This document shows, piece by piece, positions 11,481 to 22,607 of a stretch of DNA of 64,000 bases. Source of the stretch: Monomorium pharaonis (Eukaryota; Arthropoda; Insecta; Hymenoptera; Formicidae); assembly GCF_013373865.1 (NCBI RefSeq), contig NC_050470.1:19492889-19556888 (forward strand), read 5' to 3'. Every line of letters starts with the position of its first letter. Position 1 is the stretch's first letter. Below the pieces are notes generated by a model. It saw only the letters and a program-made list of their open reading frames with translations, was not told the origin of the DNA and did no database searches. Both the position numbers and the translations under genes were made by a program.

Positions 11481-11580
11481 ATAGAAGAAGGATATCGAAG
11501 AGAAGAAGAGAAGAGGTGGATGGGAAGCCAAAAAAAAATAGCAACCACAGAAGGAAAAGGAACAAATAATATATACAAAT

Positions 11581-12220
11581 GTGCAAAGTTTAATGGCACA
11601 CAAGGATGAGATACAGCACCAGATTATGAAGAAATTAAATCCTGCAGACATAGCATTGTCGGAGTTTAGACTGATTGCTGAAATTAAAGATAGTGAAATA
11701 AGTATACCGGGGTACAGTGTGGTCAAATGCGACGCGAAAAATAGGAATACAGGAGGGGTTGCTTTGTATATAAGAGACGATATCAAGTATGAGACAGTAG
11801 TATCGAAAAAAATTAGAAAGGATCGTTTGGTGCGTTGTAATAGAAGTAAAAGAAAAATTGTTTAAAAGAGTGTTAATGGTAATATATTATTCACTGTGTG
11901 CGTCACATGGAGAGTTTATAGGATTCTTAAAGGAGATAGTAAAAGAATTAATTAATTAAAAGAAGAGCGTATAATATTAGGAAACTTTAATATAGATTGT
12001 ATGACAGATTCTTTTCATACAAATAAACTACTAACGACTATGCAAAGTCTAGGTATGAAGCAATATGTTGATAAAGCAACGAGAATAGTTACCGAAAATA
12101 GTTATAGCTTTAGTTTTTGCGAATAAAGAAATTAATATACAAGTAAATTATGAACCTAAGATAACGGATCATGCGTGGATAAAAGTCGTGATAAATACGA
12201 ACAAGATTGTAAATAGATAT
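11581..12220 (+). pseudogene. LINE ORF2 endonuclease domain remnant
   Basis: Encodes segments typical of apurinic-like LINE endonucleases: a SEFRLI stretch, GYSVVKCDAKNRNTGGVALYI (split here only for description), then in another frame LGNFNID (the GDFN motif) near 11980 and ITDHAWI (the SDH motif) near 12165. The enzyme nicks target DNA during target-primed reverse transcription. Several stops and frameshifts show decay. Confidence 0.6.
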
Positions 12221-12489
12221 AAAGAATTCAGTAGGGATTATAGTAGATATAATGCGGATGAATTTGTTCAGCTAGTGGAGCATTAAAAGAAGTTATTAGA
12301 GGAAGACCAACAAGCGCAAAAGTAGAAAATATAGATTTTGAGATATTAGACAATAATATAGAATGCGGTATAGCTGATAAATATAACTTATATACAGAGA
12401 AATCTATAGATTTTATTAAAAACATAACAAAATCTATAGATAGGAATTATACAACAAGCACAAATAAGAGAACTATTTATTGTATTGAA

Positions 12490-13462
12490 AAGAAGGGAGA
12501 GTTGGAAAAATCTGAGTCAATTACGACAGAACAGTTAAAAGTAATCATTAGGGAGTTACCAAAAAAGAAAGGTACAGAAGAAGGAATAACTAGCGATATA
12601 TTAAAAACGGTGTTTTGTGTAATAAAAAATGAATATTGTGATATAGTAAATAAGTCATTGAGTGAAGGTTATTTTTTGAAAGAGTGGAAAACGTCCACGA
12701 TAATTCCAATACCAAAAGTAGAGAAACCTAAGAGGACAAATAATTATAGACTTATTAATATACTACCAATTTATGAGAAGGTATTACAGATAATAGTTAA
12801 AAAACAAATTGAATTTTATCTAGAAAGTAATAATATCATAACGGAACATCAGTCGGGCTTCAGAAAAAAATTATTCGTGTGAAACAGCAATTCAAACAGT
12901 TATAAATAAATGGAAATTGATTATTAGTGAGAGACAAATAGTAGGAGTTATTTTTTAGTTAGGAGTAGATCTTAAACGGGCATTCAAGACAATTAATAGA
13001 GGGAGATTATTAGAGAAATTATATCAGCAATTATATTACAGGAACAGTTTTAGAATTATGGTTTAGGTCGTACTTAAAAGATAGAATGCAACAAGTTCAG
13101 TTTAATGATGGATGGTCTAAGATACTGACTACGAAATACGAAGTGCCACAAGGTTTGATATTGGGCCCATTGTTGTTTATAATATATATAAATAATATGT
13201 TAATGTTTGCTCGGAGGTGTGTAGTACAAAGATGTTTGCAGATGATACCTTAATGTAACAGGTGAGAATAGCGGAGGTAGAAAGAAAATTTAATATTGCA
13301 TTTAACGTAGTGGAGGAATGGATAAATACTAATAAACTGAAGATGAATGCGGGGAAAACGAAATATATGTCAGTTAGAAGTATAAGAAAAGAATTGAGAG
13401 GCAATACTATTGTGAGATGTTTAGATGGAAATGAGATTGAGCGCGTAGAAATAATGAAGTAA
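12490..13462 (+). pseudogene. LINE ORF2 reverse transcriptase remnant
   Basis: The 12502-12882 frame holds the RT palm start (WKTSTIIPIPK, NNYRLINILP, EHQSGFRKK). Shifts follow, then VDLKRAF (motif A) near 12967, VPQGLILGPLLFIIYIN near 13143 and FADDTL (the catalytic motif) near 13232, followed at once by a stop. The thumb-like tail (VEEWINTNKLKMNAGKTKYM) is at 13262-13462. The catalytic motif is intact but the reading frame is broken at several places. Confidence 0.75.
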
Positions 13463-13493
13463 TTAGGTGTAGTTATTGATGATAGACTTAGAT

Positions 13494-14262
13494 TCAGCGG
13501 TCACTATAATTACATGCTAAAGAAAATAGGGAAGAAAATGATTTCCGTTTGTAAAATGTTTCAAGTTTATCTGGATCAATAGACCAGCAGTAATCTGCAA
13601 ACATTATTTTTCTTTTATATCTTTCTTCGAAATTTGAAAGATCCTGATGAAATCTTTCGCTATGTTCATCACTAACAACACTGAAATTTTCCGGAAAAAA
13701 ATTTAAATATGAATGTAAGAAGTAAATTTTTAATGATATGTTACATTTTATTTTTTCGAAAGCTGTCAACATGTTTGTTACTATTTTTATATAATTTTCA
13801 TTTTTCTTATTTCTCAGGAAATTTTCAAATACATCCTTTAATGCATTCTATGCTTTTTTTCTATACAAGTTAAAATATTATTAAAGTTTGCATCTTTTTG
13901 CAGTTTTCATATTTAAGGACCAATGAACATTCTTTCTTTTATTTTAGTATTCGTAATTTTAGAAAATATTTGTTTTATATACTTCTTCATCTTTAGCCAT
14001 CTTTCACAAAATTTTTCATCAAACCTAATTTGATGTGAAGTGGTGGTAAAATTATATTATTAGGATAAACACATACATACACAAGTGCATTATGCTTCAT
14101 GTTATTTTTACCAAGTTCAAAATTTTCTTGTGCAGGCCATTCCTTAATTTTGTAATAAGAATCTTTGGCTATCCCATTTGCAAAAGAAACAACAGTATTT
14201 AGTGTATCTGGTTTGAAGTCAAAGAAAAATTGAAAGTACTTTAAAATCGGTACAGATACCAA
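13494..14262 (-). pseudogene. Degenerate fragment of a repetitive insect ORF, unnamed family
   Basis: Minus-strand frames at 13993-14262 and 13494-13772 line up as one broken protein. The first reads NNIILPPLHIKLGLMKNFV and the second SLKIYFLHSYLNFFPENFS...SDEHSERFHQD...MFADYCW. I know near-identical motifs as a high-copy, uncharacterised arthropod protein often lying beside transposons. No catalytic motif is identifiable. The gap between the two parts (13773-13992) has stops. Confidence 0.55.
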
Positions 14263-14289
14263 TAATATTTATCATAATTTAAAGCATTT

Positions 14290-14525
14290 AAGAGTATATT
14301 CCCCACACAGCATGTATATTCTCACACAGCATATTGCCATAATATCACAGTAACATTATAATATTGCAGTAATATTAAAACGGATATGTAATATTACAGA
14401 AATTTGTTGACATATCCCACATAGCGGAATATCACAGAAATAGTTCTCCCATTACAATATTACAGTGAAATATAGTATAAATATTGCAAAAATATTACAA
14501 AAATATTACTACAATATTAACCCAT
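14290..14525. repeat. Periodic AATATTACAG repeat with ACACAGCAT start
   Basis: Repeated AATATTACAGTAA and AATATTGCA variants, self-complementary. It starts around CCCCACACAGCATG and ends near CGGCTGTGTAA, so its termini also echo the CCCAGATAGCA-like ends. Confidence 0.5.
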
Positions 14526-14554
14526 CGGCTGTGTAAAAGAATTTTATTATTTGG

Positions 14555-15150
14555 GCCAAAAGTGTGTTGAAAAAAGTTTATCGGATTATTATGAAACTTG
14601 GTATTCGTATGTTTTTGGGTCTCTGAATCCAAATATGATGTCAAATTTACAAAATTTAAAATGGCGAATCCAATATGGCGGATCAAAATTACAAAAAATA
14701 GACGGAATTTTATTATTATTATTTTAAAGTTATTTAGATTGCTAAATCTAAATTTAACATTAGAATTAATATATTCAAGATGGTTAATAAGAAAAAAATT
14801 TTACCATTTTGGATCCGCCGATTCCACATTTGATCAAAATAAATCAATAAGTACATCCTGACACTAGAGCTCCCATAATTGCATCCGCCATTTTTGAATT
14901 TTGATGTCATATTTGGATTCAGAGACTCAAAAAAATTTCATAAAAATCAAACCATTTTTTGTAACTTTGATCCGCTATATTGGATCCGCCATTTTGAATT
15001 TTGTACATCTGACTTCCTAATCGTAATCAGCGACCCCAGAATCCTCCGAGTAACAAGTTTCAAGCAAATTCAGAAAGTTTTACTTTGTTTTTTCTTCGTT
15101 GCGGCTATAACCGTTATACACAGTCAACGGGTTAAAATGTCCGCCGAAAT
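14555..15150. repeat. Inverted repeat rich in ATGGCGGATCC
   Basis: ATGGCGAATCCAATATGGCGGATC at 14660-14683 (two overlapping units) is complemented by TCCGCTATATTGGATCCGCC near 14970-14990. The paired stretch TGGGTCTCTGAATCC (14617) / GGATTCAGAGACTC (14914) supports a foldback. Non-coding. Confidence 0.5.
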
Positions 15151-15373
15151 GGATCACAGTAATATAATGGTAATATATGACGAACGTATTACTGTAATAT
15201 TTACGAAGTATTTTTGTATTATTTTTTTTATTTTTTATCTTTCTAAATTTTTTTTTATATTTATAATTTTTTAAATATAATTTATAAAGTGTAAAACTTA
15301 TAATATTTATAAATTATAATACATATTTATAAAATAATAAAGTAATGTGATAATGTCTTAAGGTTAATGATTA

Positions 15374-15750
15374 CACAGCTCCACAAAAAAATCGAAATTT
15401 TGTTTGCGGGGACCTGACCCACCTTACTAAATGTAATCGAGCATGCTGAAACCGAATCCGGAGTTCAAATAACTCCATCACGTCTGGTTTTTTTTGTAAT
15501 CTCAAAAAATAGGCTAAAAATCATAAAATTCCAATAAAAACCCAAACAAAATCCCATAATCACATATCCCATCAACCACACAACCCCATAACCTTAAAAC
15601 CTCATAACTAAATAATCGAATAATCGTGTGGCCACCTAAGGTCCATGTATTTTTGCCATAAAACGGATTCGGTTTCAGCATGCTCGATTACATATAGTAA
15701 GGTGAGTCAGGTCCCCGCAAACAAAATTTCAATTTTTTTGTGGAGCTGTG
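15374..15750. mobile_element. MITE with about 90-bp TIRs and TTA duplication
   Basis: CACAGCTCCACAAAAAAAT at the left is mirrored by GGAGCTGTG at the right, and the arms continue through GCGGGGACCTGAC and AGCATGCTGAAACCGAATCC. TTA flanks both sides (15371-15373, 15751-15753), fitting a Harbinger-type 3-bp duplication. Confidence 0.72.
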
Positions 15751-15755
15751 TTACG

Positions 15756-15894
15756 TTTACACATTATCCTTAATCGGATTTAGTAATATCGGTTGTTAGT
15801 CTGGCCAATCACAACTATTGCATTTTTTTGAAAAATGTAATTTGAAATCTAAGCACTATCGATGACGTTAAACCTGATTAAGATAATGTGTAAC
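15756..15894. mobile_element. Palindromic MITE (TTACACATTATC ends)
   Basis: TTACACATTATCCTTAATCGG at the left is mirrored by CCTGATTAAGATAATGTGTAA at the right. A related piece (GTGATAATGTCTTAAGG) lies left of the neighbouring MITE, so the two insertions may be nested. Confidence 0.5.
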
Positions 15895-15935
15895 GCACTC
15901 ATCATGACATTTTAACATTATGTTGAGTTTAAAAA

Positions 15936-16045
15936 TAGCTGGAGTAAGCTTTAAGCCATAAAAAATTAATCAATCACAGCCAATTATTTTTCTCATTTTT
16001 GTCTGTGATTTATCAATTTCTTACGGCTTAAAGCATACTTGAGAT
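15936..16045. mobile_element. Palindromic MITE (AAGCTTTAAGCCATAA arms)
   Basis: GGAGTAAGCTTTAAGCCATAA pairs with TTACGGCTTAAAGCATACTT, and ATTAATCAATCACAG pairs with CTGTGATTTATCAAT. Related to 7290-7424. Confidence 0.6.
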
Positions 16046-16600
16046 CAACGTCTGTGTCGGCTCCCACGGGCGACGCGACCAATCCGCGACCGTAAAGAAA
16101 TCGAGAAATCGAGAAAGCGAGCGCAAACCAAGTGGTTGGAGTTGATCGGAGCGCGACAGCTGATACGAACTCGCAATCCCGGGCCACAAGATCCATAGTT
16201 CCGCCGTAATTACGGAAGTTTTTCTTCTTCTTCAAATTCCCAAGACGGATTTCCGACCCATAGATGAGTCACAGTACCACGGTTTAGCCAGGTCAATGAC
16301 CTTTAGTAGACTCTTGGAAAAGATGAGTCTGCTATTTTCATAAAATAATTACGGAAGTTACGGCAAAACTATGGTAAATTACCGCGACCATCTCCACCCA
16401 GCGCCTCGATAGGCGTGCCGGGCATGCGCAAGACGCGGCAACGGACGAAAAGAGGGGAGAACCGACGAGAAGGAACTTGGGCGAAGAAGGGCGCTCGAGA
16501 AGTCCGCTCGGAACTGTCGAAACGTACAGACGTGTTTTTACAACCGAGACCTCCGCGACTTTAGTACAAGTTCCCGGAAACGCGTAAAGTCCGAGCGCGT
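16046..16600. other. GC-rich stretch, nothing recognised
   Basis: More GC-rich than its surroundings, and the word AATTACGGAAGTT occurs twice (about 16207 and 16349). No splice-bounded frame or LTR ends that I can defend. It may be a decayed LTR or a promoter-like region. Confidence 0.35.
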
Positions 16601-16601
16601 G

Positions 16602-16796
16602 GAGTGGATATAATTTGCCCACGTTTGAAATGGTCACGTGTAAATTTAACCACGTTCGAAACGACCACGTCTGAAACAGCCACGTCCGGAATGGCCACAT
16701 TTGGAATGATTTTTTTTTGTTTGCGTGGAAAGTTGCAAACCTATGCGGTGCAGAGAATGCTTTGCGCGCGCACGCGCGCACACGCACGCGCGCGCG

Positions 16797-16863
<67 letters not shown>

Positions 16864-17096
16864 GGGTGGTGCAAGGGGGGCCTTTGGCCCCCTCCCGCAC
16901 ACCGTCTAAGTCGCTAATCGTGTGCATTGTACTGAAAATTATGTAAAATATACGTGGCCATTTCGAACGTGGCCGCTTCGAACGTGGCCGTTCCGAACGT
17001 GGCTGTTTCGGACGTTGTCGTTCCGAACGTGGGCAAATTGAACTCCGTGCAATATTTCACGTGGCCATTCCGAACGTGGGCAAATTATATCCACTC
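16602..17096. mobile_element. Foldback element: GTGGCC-period arms with a CA microsatellite core
   Basis: The ends are exact inverted copies: GAGTGGATATAATTTGCCCA and TGGGCAAATTATATCCACTC. Each arm is a series of about 15-bp degenerate units, CACGTTCGAAACGGC on the left and GTGGCCGTTTCGAAC on the right. The core reads AGTTGCAAACC, GCAGAGAATGCTTTGC, a CG run, (CA)n at about 16805-16860, then GGTGCAAGG and a GC-rich hairpin GGGGGCCTTTGGCCCCC. No coding capacity. Confidence 0.75.
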
Positions 17097-18243
17097 GTTA
17101 TGTACATATGTAATAAAATCAATTTGTATACGTTTTGCATGTACGAGGCATGTTGATAGAAATAAAATTTATGTTATATATAAAAACTTTAATACTCAAA
17201 TAAACTGAATCAAGTTTCAGACATTGAGTTAAAAGAATTATATGCTATAAATTCTTTCTGATAAGAATGTATGATTATAATCGCATAAAAAAATTTTATA
17301 AATGATACATAGTATATGTGCATTTAGAAAAAAACGCAATTGTATCTCTTGACATATCAGTTTTATGCTTATATAGTTTTGTCATCTCCAGACGGAGCAG
17401 TAGTTTACACAATGTAAACAAAAACCGCACTTGAGTACGGACGTGATTTTTGCATTGGCGTGCGTCAATAGCTCTCACTACTTTCTCCCACTATTGCAGG
17501 CCTGCTCGTTTCAAGAGTGGGGGTATAAGCACACGTAGAAAAGGACGAACGTAGACGTTGAAAAGAGACGGATGTGTTTCTCGCGTGAGAGAGAAGGAAA
17601 CACATCTTATGTCGTACGTAAGCCCTATTCACACTCTCGAAATTTGGAACAATCCTCGGTTTAGATATACTATGTTTATGACTGTAAGTGTGCTGATCCG
17701 TCCGTAATCTAAGTGCACAAAACAGATATCTCGGCAATAAAAAATCATATCGAAACGAATCAAAGTGCATTCTAAAGCTGAAAATTGATATTTTCGAAGG
17801 ATATTAACAAAATTTGTTTAAAAAATTTAGTGCCGGGGATAAACATCTAAAAAAAACAAACCTTCGATTTTTTTTGAAATCGTGTATACTTACGCATTTT
17901 GACGCGCTGATTACGAATATCATAGTGAAAATTAGCGCACATTTGATTTTCATAGCGGGAAACTATTAAAAAACCATAAAATATAGTTTTTCCATTTATT
18001 TCCGTAAATAAATTAAGTTAAATTTTAAAAAGTATTTCAGATAAAGTTGTAGATCTCATCAAAATACACATTATATGTTCCATTGATATTTGCCATAAAA
18101 ACCATAGTTTTTGAGACGTTAATTTGAAACGTTAAATATTCAAAACTTTATATAACTCATCCAACACAAATCAAATTTTATTAGTTAATTTCAATCTGGT
18201 AATTATGCAGTTATACGGAGCCCCCAATTTCAATATGTCTTTC
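17097..18243. other. AT-rich region without a gene
   Basis: No gene found. The frame at 17465-17770 (minus) has no family features. 17830-18240 is A/T-rich with lower-case signs of old repeats but no bounded element. Confidence 0.45.
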
Positions 18244-18248
18244 ACATA

Positions 18249-18718
18249 TGTTTGTGTATGTGGTTGGTGTGCTGATACAGCCTTCACAAAGGCTCGCTTG
18301 CCAAGGCGGAGGAATTATGGAATAACGACTCCGAAATCGCGGTAAAAGTAGACGTCTTTTATTCTCATTAAACTCAGGGTGAGGCGAGCGGTATCAGAGT
18401 TCACTTTCACAGTAGTGAATCGGCTCTCACTTTAGTAGGCGGCAACCAGGCTTCCACTCGCGAAAAAATAGCGCGGCGAGAAATGTCTACGAATTATGCG
18501 GAATCGTCGACGTAAGATGAGAATCTAATGTTCGGTAGTCGTATACCGGTCCGATTCGTATTTTCGGCAACGAATCGGGCTGTTTCGGCGCCGATCGCGA
18601 AAAATCACGCGCCACGCACGCGACATGCGGAGCGCGAACGGAGGGAGAGCAGGAGCTCAGAGCAATATGCGATCTATATTGCAAATATAATGTAGGCTCT
18701 AAAGCTTATGCCCAAACA
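18249..18718 (-). repeat. BEL/Pao 3' LTR
   Basis: 470 bp, TG...CA ends. It is about 80 bp longer than its partner at 23771-24163; the missing bases lie near the partner's 24055-24070 (the GGTCCGATTCG to GCGACATG part is absent there). The LTRs also differ by scattered substitutions, so the insertion is not recent. Confidence 0.88.
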
Positions 18719-18736
18719 TACCGCCCGCCTCGAATA
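18719..18736 (-). promoter_or_regulatory. Polypurine tract of the BEL element
   Basis: On the minus strand the bases just before the 3' LTR read CGAGGCGGGCGGTA, purine-rich and directly abutting the LTR, as expected for the plus-strand primer. Confidence 0.6.
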
Positions 18737-18857
18737 TACGAAGGATATTTGAAATTCATACACGATTGATATGATAGTTGCGGTGATTTTTAAAGAATGA
18801 TTTCTACAAGAATTAAATGTGAGATAACTGAATCTTTAAGTGATACAGAACTTATAA

Positions 18858-19127
18858 TTAGGTGTATCGATGAGTGCCGACAATCGTCATCACAGGCTGG
18901 TTCCGTCCACTGTGGCAGAATTGTTCAATTCTTCCTCGTTGATCTCGACAGGGAGGAAACAGTTTTACAATCGGTCGTCTGTACTCCGATCGATGCGTCC
19001 TGACGGTTACCACGCAAGTGAAGCCGTCGTCACCGAAATGACACGCGATAATGCGGCCGACTTCCCATTGGCACGGCGGAGCTTGAGAGTTTCTCAACAG
19101 CACTATTTGGCCAACTTTGGACGACAC
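18858..19127 (-). pseudogene. BEL/Pao integrase C-terminal domain remnant
   Basis: Reads KVGQIVLLRNSQAPPCQWE, then GRIIACHFGDDGFTCVVTV and SEYRRPIVKL, the conserved C-terminal chromatin/DNA-contact segment of Pao polyproteins. It lies just before the 3' LTR, as expected for the end of pol. Confidence 0.8.
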
Positions 19128-19247
19128 GCCACTTGGGGCGTTGCTGATGGGAATGCAAGTAGTCGCTCGACCATGACCTTCAAAAACCTTCGGTTGCTCG
19201 GAGCATTTGCCAGCGTGACAGTCGTGCTTTGTTAAGATTGAGCACGC

Positions 19248-19644
19248 TTAGCTCGGGAAAAGCGACAAGAGCGGTACTGACGAGAAAATGACAGGCGTCA
19301 CAACTTTATAATCATCGAGATTATCAGATGCGCGAAAAAGGGGCCTGCAATTCAAACACGCCTCTATCTTACAGAGAAGCGTGGTTATTTCTTCGAACGT
19401 GTGGAGACCAATGTATCGTTTTAAGTGGTGTTTTACGCTGCGAACACCTCCCACAGCCCACCAAAGTAAGGCGCGAAGGGGAGTATAAAATGCCACTCGG
19501 TTTGGTCTTGAGTGAGGCTACTTTTAATTTGGCAATGACTAATGAGACGAAGACGGAGCCGTCCACGTGTATGAGGCGCAGGTATACTACGGTCGCGAAT
19601 GCCTTCGTCGAGGCATCGCAGAATCTGTGAAGAGAACAGTTCAT
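19248..19644 (-). pseudogene. BEL/Pao RNase H start joined to integrase tail by deletion
   Basis: The RNase H start (HRFCDASTKAFATVVYLR, with the first acidic residue in DAST) runs into VIAKLKVASLK. The sequence then passes, in another frame, straight to late integrase motifs (VRSVKHHLKR, LCKIEACLNCRPL). The rest of RNase H and the integrase zinc-binding and catalytic parts are missing, so roughly a kilobase has been deleted near 19490-19510. A foreign repeat (GGGCCATATTCAG...) lies at about 19650-19790. Confidence 0.75.
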
Positions 19645-19968
19645 AGTATGAGGGCCATATTCAGTCTAACGCAGTATCTTAAGCGCGTTAAGATTTAGAA
19701 GTCTCGTTTGGTAGTCTGTCTACTCGTCTAACAATTGGCTGGGAAGTTTATCATCCCATTGGCATTTGAGCAACCACAACCGTTGCATGAAGATTTTCGC
19801 GGTTATAAGAACGGGGATGGCTCATCCTAACGGATCAAAGAATTTCGAAATGGTCGAAAGGATCGCCCGTTTCGTTCTACTTGGAGAAGAAGGCATGGAT
19901 ACCCGGAATTGGAATACGTCGAGCGCAGGGTTCCAGCAGATTCTTAATACCTTGATCTGCTCGTCGTC

Positions 19969-21265
19969 TTAAAGAACTTTATGTGTGGCTAAATCATGAT
20001 CGGAAAGATCGATGTCGGACAAAAAGTCATCTAAATTACTTACCCATTTGCGGAGGCGGAAGCCACCTTTTTCAAGGAGTGCGATCACTTGGTCACGGGT
20101 TTGATGCGCTAAGATGGGATCGTCAGCGCCGAATGCGATCTCGTCTACATAGATTTGGCGGCGCAAACATGCATAGCTAACGGAAACTCAACTCCGTGGT
20201 CAGTGGCCAATTGTTCTAAAACGCGGAGAACGAGGTACGGAGTGGAGGCAGTGCCGTAAGTGACCGTCAAGAGAATATATTCTTTCAATGGTTTGTCTAG
20301 TGATGGGCGCCAAAAAATTCGCTGGTATGTGGTGTCGCGTGGGTCGACCAAAATCTGTCGATACATTTTGACTATGTCGGCGGTATAAACATACCGATGC
20401 TGACGTAACAGGATGAGGACGGTAGGCAGATTCCTTTGTAGCTTTTGCAAATGGTTATTCAACGACGTGCCCTTGGTGGTTAGGGAGGAAGCGTTGAATA
20501 CTACACGCAAGCGAGTGGTTGCACTGTCTTCTCGTAAAACGGCTTGATGCGGAATACAATACGATTGTGGTGGCGCTGTGACGTCCATGGGTGTGGCCTC
20601 AATCATATGACGGAGTTGTTCATATTCTGCAAGAAATTCCCGATAGGCAGCCGCGTGATCGGGATCGCGTTGAAGTCGGCGTTTCAACGTTTGGAACTTT
20701 GCAATGGCAATAGATCGTGACTCTCCAATCGGTATTGGCGGCCCGATTTTAAATGGCAGTCTTACGACATAACATCCGTGTAGTTTACGGGAGTGAGTTG
20801 CGATAAAGTGCTTCTCACATTGACGTTCTTCCGGGCTCAAATGAGCCTTCTGAGGTATCTCCTCGACCTCCCAAAATTTACGAAGGTCGGAATTCAGAGC
20901 CTCAAAGATGTCACCGTAATTCACGGAGACAGACGAGATTCCATGGGTAGACGCCGGTGCGATTGGACCGGAGATGATCCAGCCGAGAGTAGTGTTTTGC
21001 ACGGTTGGTTCGTTGACGGTACCCTTTCGAACACCGTCAAACACGAGCATGCCGAATCGGCTCCAATGATCACATCAATCGGATCGGGACTCATGGGTTC
21101 ACTATCGGCTAAATGGAGCCCGTCGAGGTGCTGCCACTGACCCGCCGTGTTGGTTCGACTCGGAATATATTTTGTTAAAGATCGAAGGATTAGCGCTGTG
21201 GTCAAATAGGCAGGTCCATCGCCAAACGCAGGGGTGATCGTAATTTGAGCGGCGTGTTTCATCAT
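19969..21265 (-). pseudogene. BEL/Pao reverse transcriptase remnant
   Basis: Three overlapping minus-strand frames cover the post-protease linker (PDPIDVIIGAD), the RT fingers (LRVVFNASS), palm motif A (YTADIVKMYRQI) and the block TYGTASTPYL. The YVDD box appears as YVDEIAFGADD at about 20145, so the second catalytic Asp of the box is replaced by Glu. Stops and shifts lie near 20165 and 20921-21050. The RT would copy the element RNA in cytoplasmic particles. Non-functional. Confidence 0.85.
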
Positions 21266-21309
21266 TGACCGTGTTCCACCGATACCAGTAACGGAAACGG
21301 CGCGATTAA

Positions 21310-22206
21310 GGAGTTAGAGGCAGTTAGAAGGCCAAAAAAGACACTTTTTGGGGATTTTTTTTTGAAGCTACAGTATTATATTTAATTTATAAATATTGAC
21401 ACTGTGTTACATAACATTAAAAAAAAATTCGAAAAAAATTTGAAGTAAAAATATTAAAATTTAAAGAAGTTATAGTTAATTATAGAAGCCGCCTTAATAA
21501 AAATACTTTAAAACACGTTTTGCGGTGCCAACTGCTGGTGAAGCCGGATCATGTGAAACAAATGAATAAAAAAAATTTAGTTTGTACATGAAATTTTCTA
21601 GTCCTTAATCGAAGATTTTAAGAAAAAATTAATTTAGGGCAAAATGGTAGCTGCCAAAAGTCAAACATCCGATTTTCATAAAAAAAACGCCCATTTTTTG
21701 TACATAAAATTGAAAATATAAGTAAAAAAAAATCCTTCGATCAAGGACTTGCATTTTATGTTAGAAGAGAGCACGTAAAATTTTAGATTGATCGGTTGAA
21801 TAGTTTTTCAGAAATCTTTGGCACCGTACTTGAAAATGCAGTTCTGAGAAAGACGCGTTTAAAGTTTTAAGTACCGTTTACGTATTTCATTCAAAAATCA
21901 TGTGATCAATTTGAATAAAAGGTGTATTTTTAAACTTACACAGAGTCATTTTAGGCCCATATAGCACACCTTCAGCTTTCATAGCAGCTTCTAAAATATT
22001 AGTTGGTGAGAGAGCAGCTGCTGATAGCTGCTCCTTCCTAACAATCGCGCTTGACCTGAGAGACCGACTTTGCGACTTTGCTACTTTAACAGTTTTAGTC
22101 GGATCGACTTGAAAATTTAATAAGATATTCTCGAGATGTTATACTTACAGAAAATATGAAAATCCAAAAAATGATTTTTTCAAAATTACTGACTGCCCCT
22201 GACCCC
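21310..22206. mobile_element. TTAA-flanked insertion inside the BEL element (piggyBac-like MITE)
   Basis: TTAA at 21306-21309 and 22207-22210. The tips are imperfect inverted repeats: GGAGTTAGAGGCAGTTAG on the left against the complement of ACTGACTGCCCCTGACCCC on the right. 897 bp, no transposase. Removing the insert and one TTAA brings the protease and RT-linker frames of the host element into the same phase, so the boundaries are exact. Confidence 0.78.
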
Positions 22207-22496
22207 TTAAGTTTCGGTAATCGAAGGCTCTGAGCGAGCGTTTCGGTTATCAAGGTTGACACGGAGCCTTGATCGAGCAGTGCACGGACCGTGGCAAAGC
22301 GACCTGAGTCGGAGTATACGCGGACGCGTGCGGTGGCTAGTAAGATCGTGGAGTTCGGCGCCACAGTTTTCGATATCAAATGCATTGCGACCTCAGTGCT
22401 TTTACTTTCCGTACTGGCGAGAGGTGAGACTTTATTTTCACTAGCGGAAAGTAAAACGGAAGCAGATTTGATTTCCGCAGGCTTTGCGAGGTTCAC
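22095..22496 (-). pseudogene. BEL/Pao aspartic protease remnant
   Basis: The minus-strand frame contains VRALLDQGSVSTLITE; the LLDQGS box is the Pao-type aspartic protease active-site motif. The homologous part ends at 22207, where the TTAA insertion interrupts it, and the codons beyond belong to the insert. The protease would cut the polyprotein. Upstream it is preceded by the gag zinc-knuckle region. Confidence 0.82.
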
Positions 22497-22607
22497 AAAG
22501 TGTAATAACGAGTGATGTCCTTTCTGACATTGTTGACACGCGTGCGAGCTTGTATATTCCTTTACAGTGTGCTTGGTACTGAAGCAATTTAGACGTTTAT
22601 TTTTTTT

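Larger units (their letters stand above)
10648..13560 (+). mobile_element. Degenerate LINE (APE-type non-LTR retrotransposon, I/Jockey-like)
   Basis: Plus-strand order is ORF1-like coiled coil, CCHC zinc knuckles, apurinic endonuclease and reverse transcriptase, as in I/Jockey-group LINEs. All parts carry stops and shifts, so the copy is dead. The right end stops within the region after the RT and abuts the minus-strand pseudogene at 13494-14262. No poly-A tail or target duplication is identifiable. Confidence 0.75.

Noticed and set aside
16338..16946. Long frames with Cys-Val or His-Thr runs
   Set aside because: They are translations of the CA/GT microsatellite and its flanks, as are those at 49694-50352.
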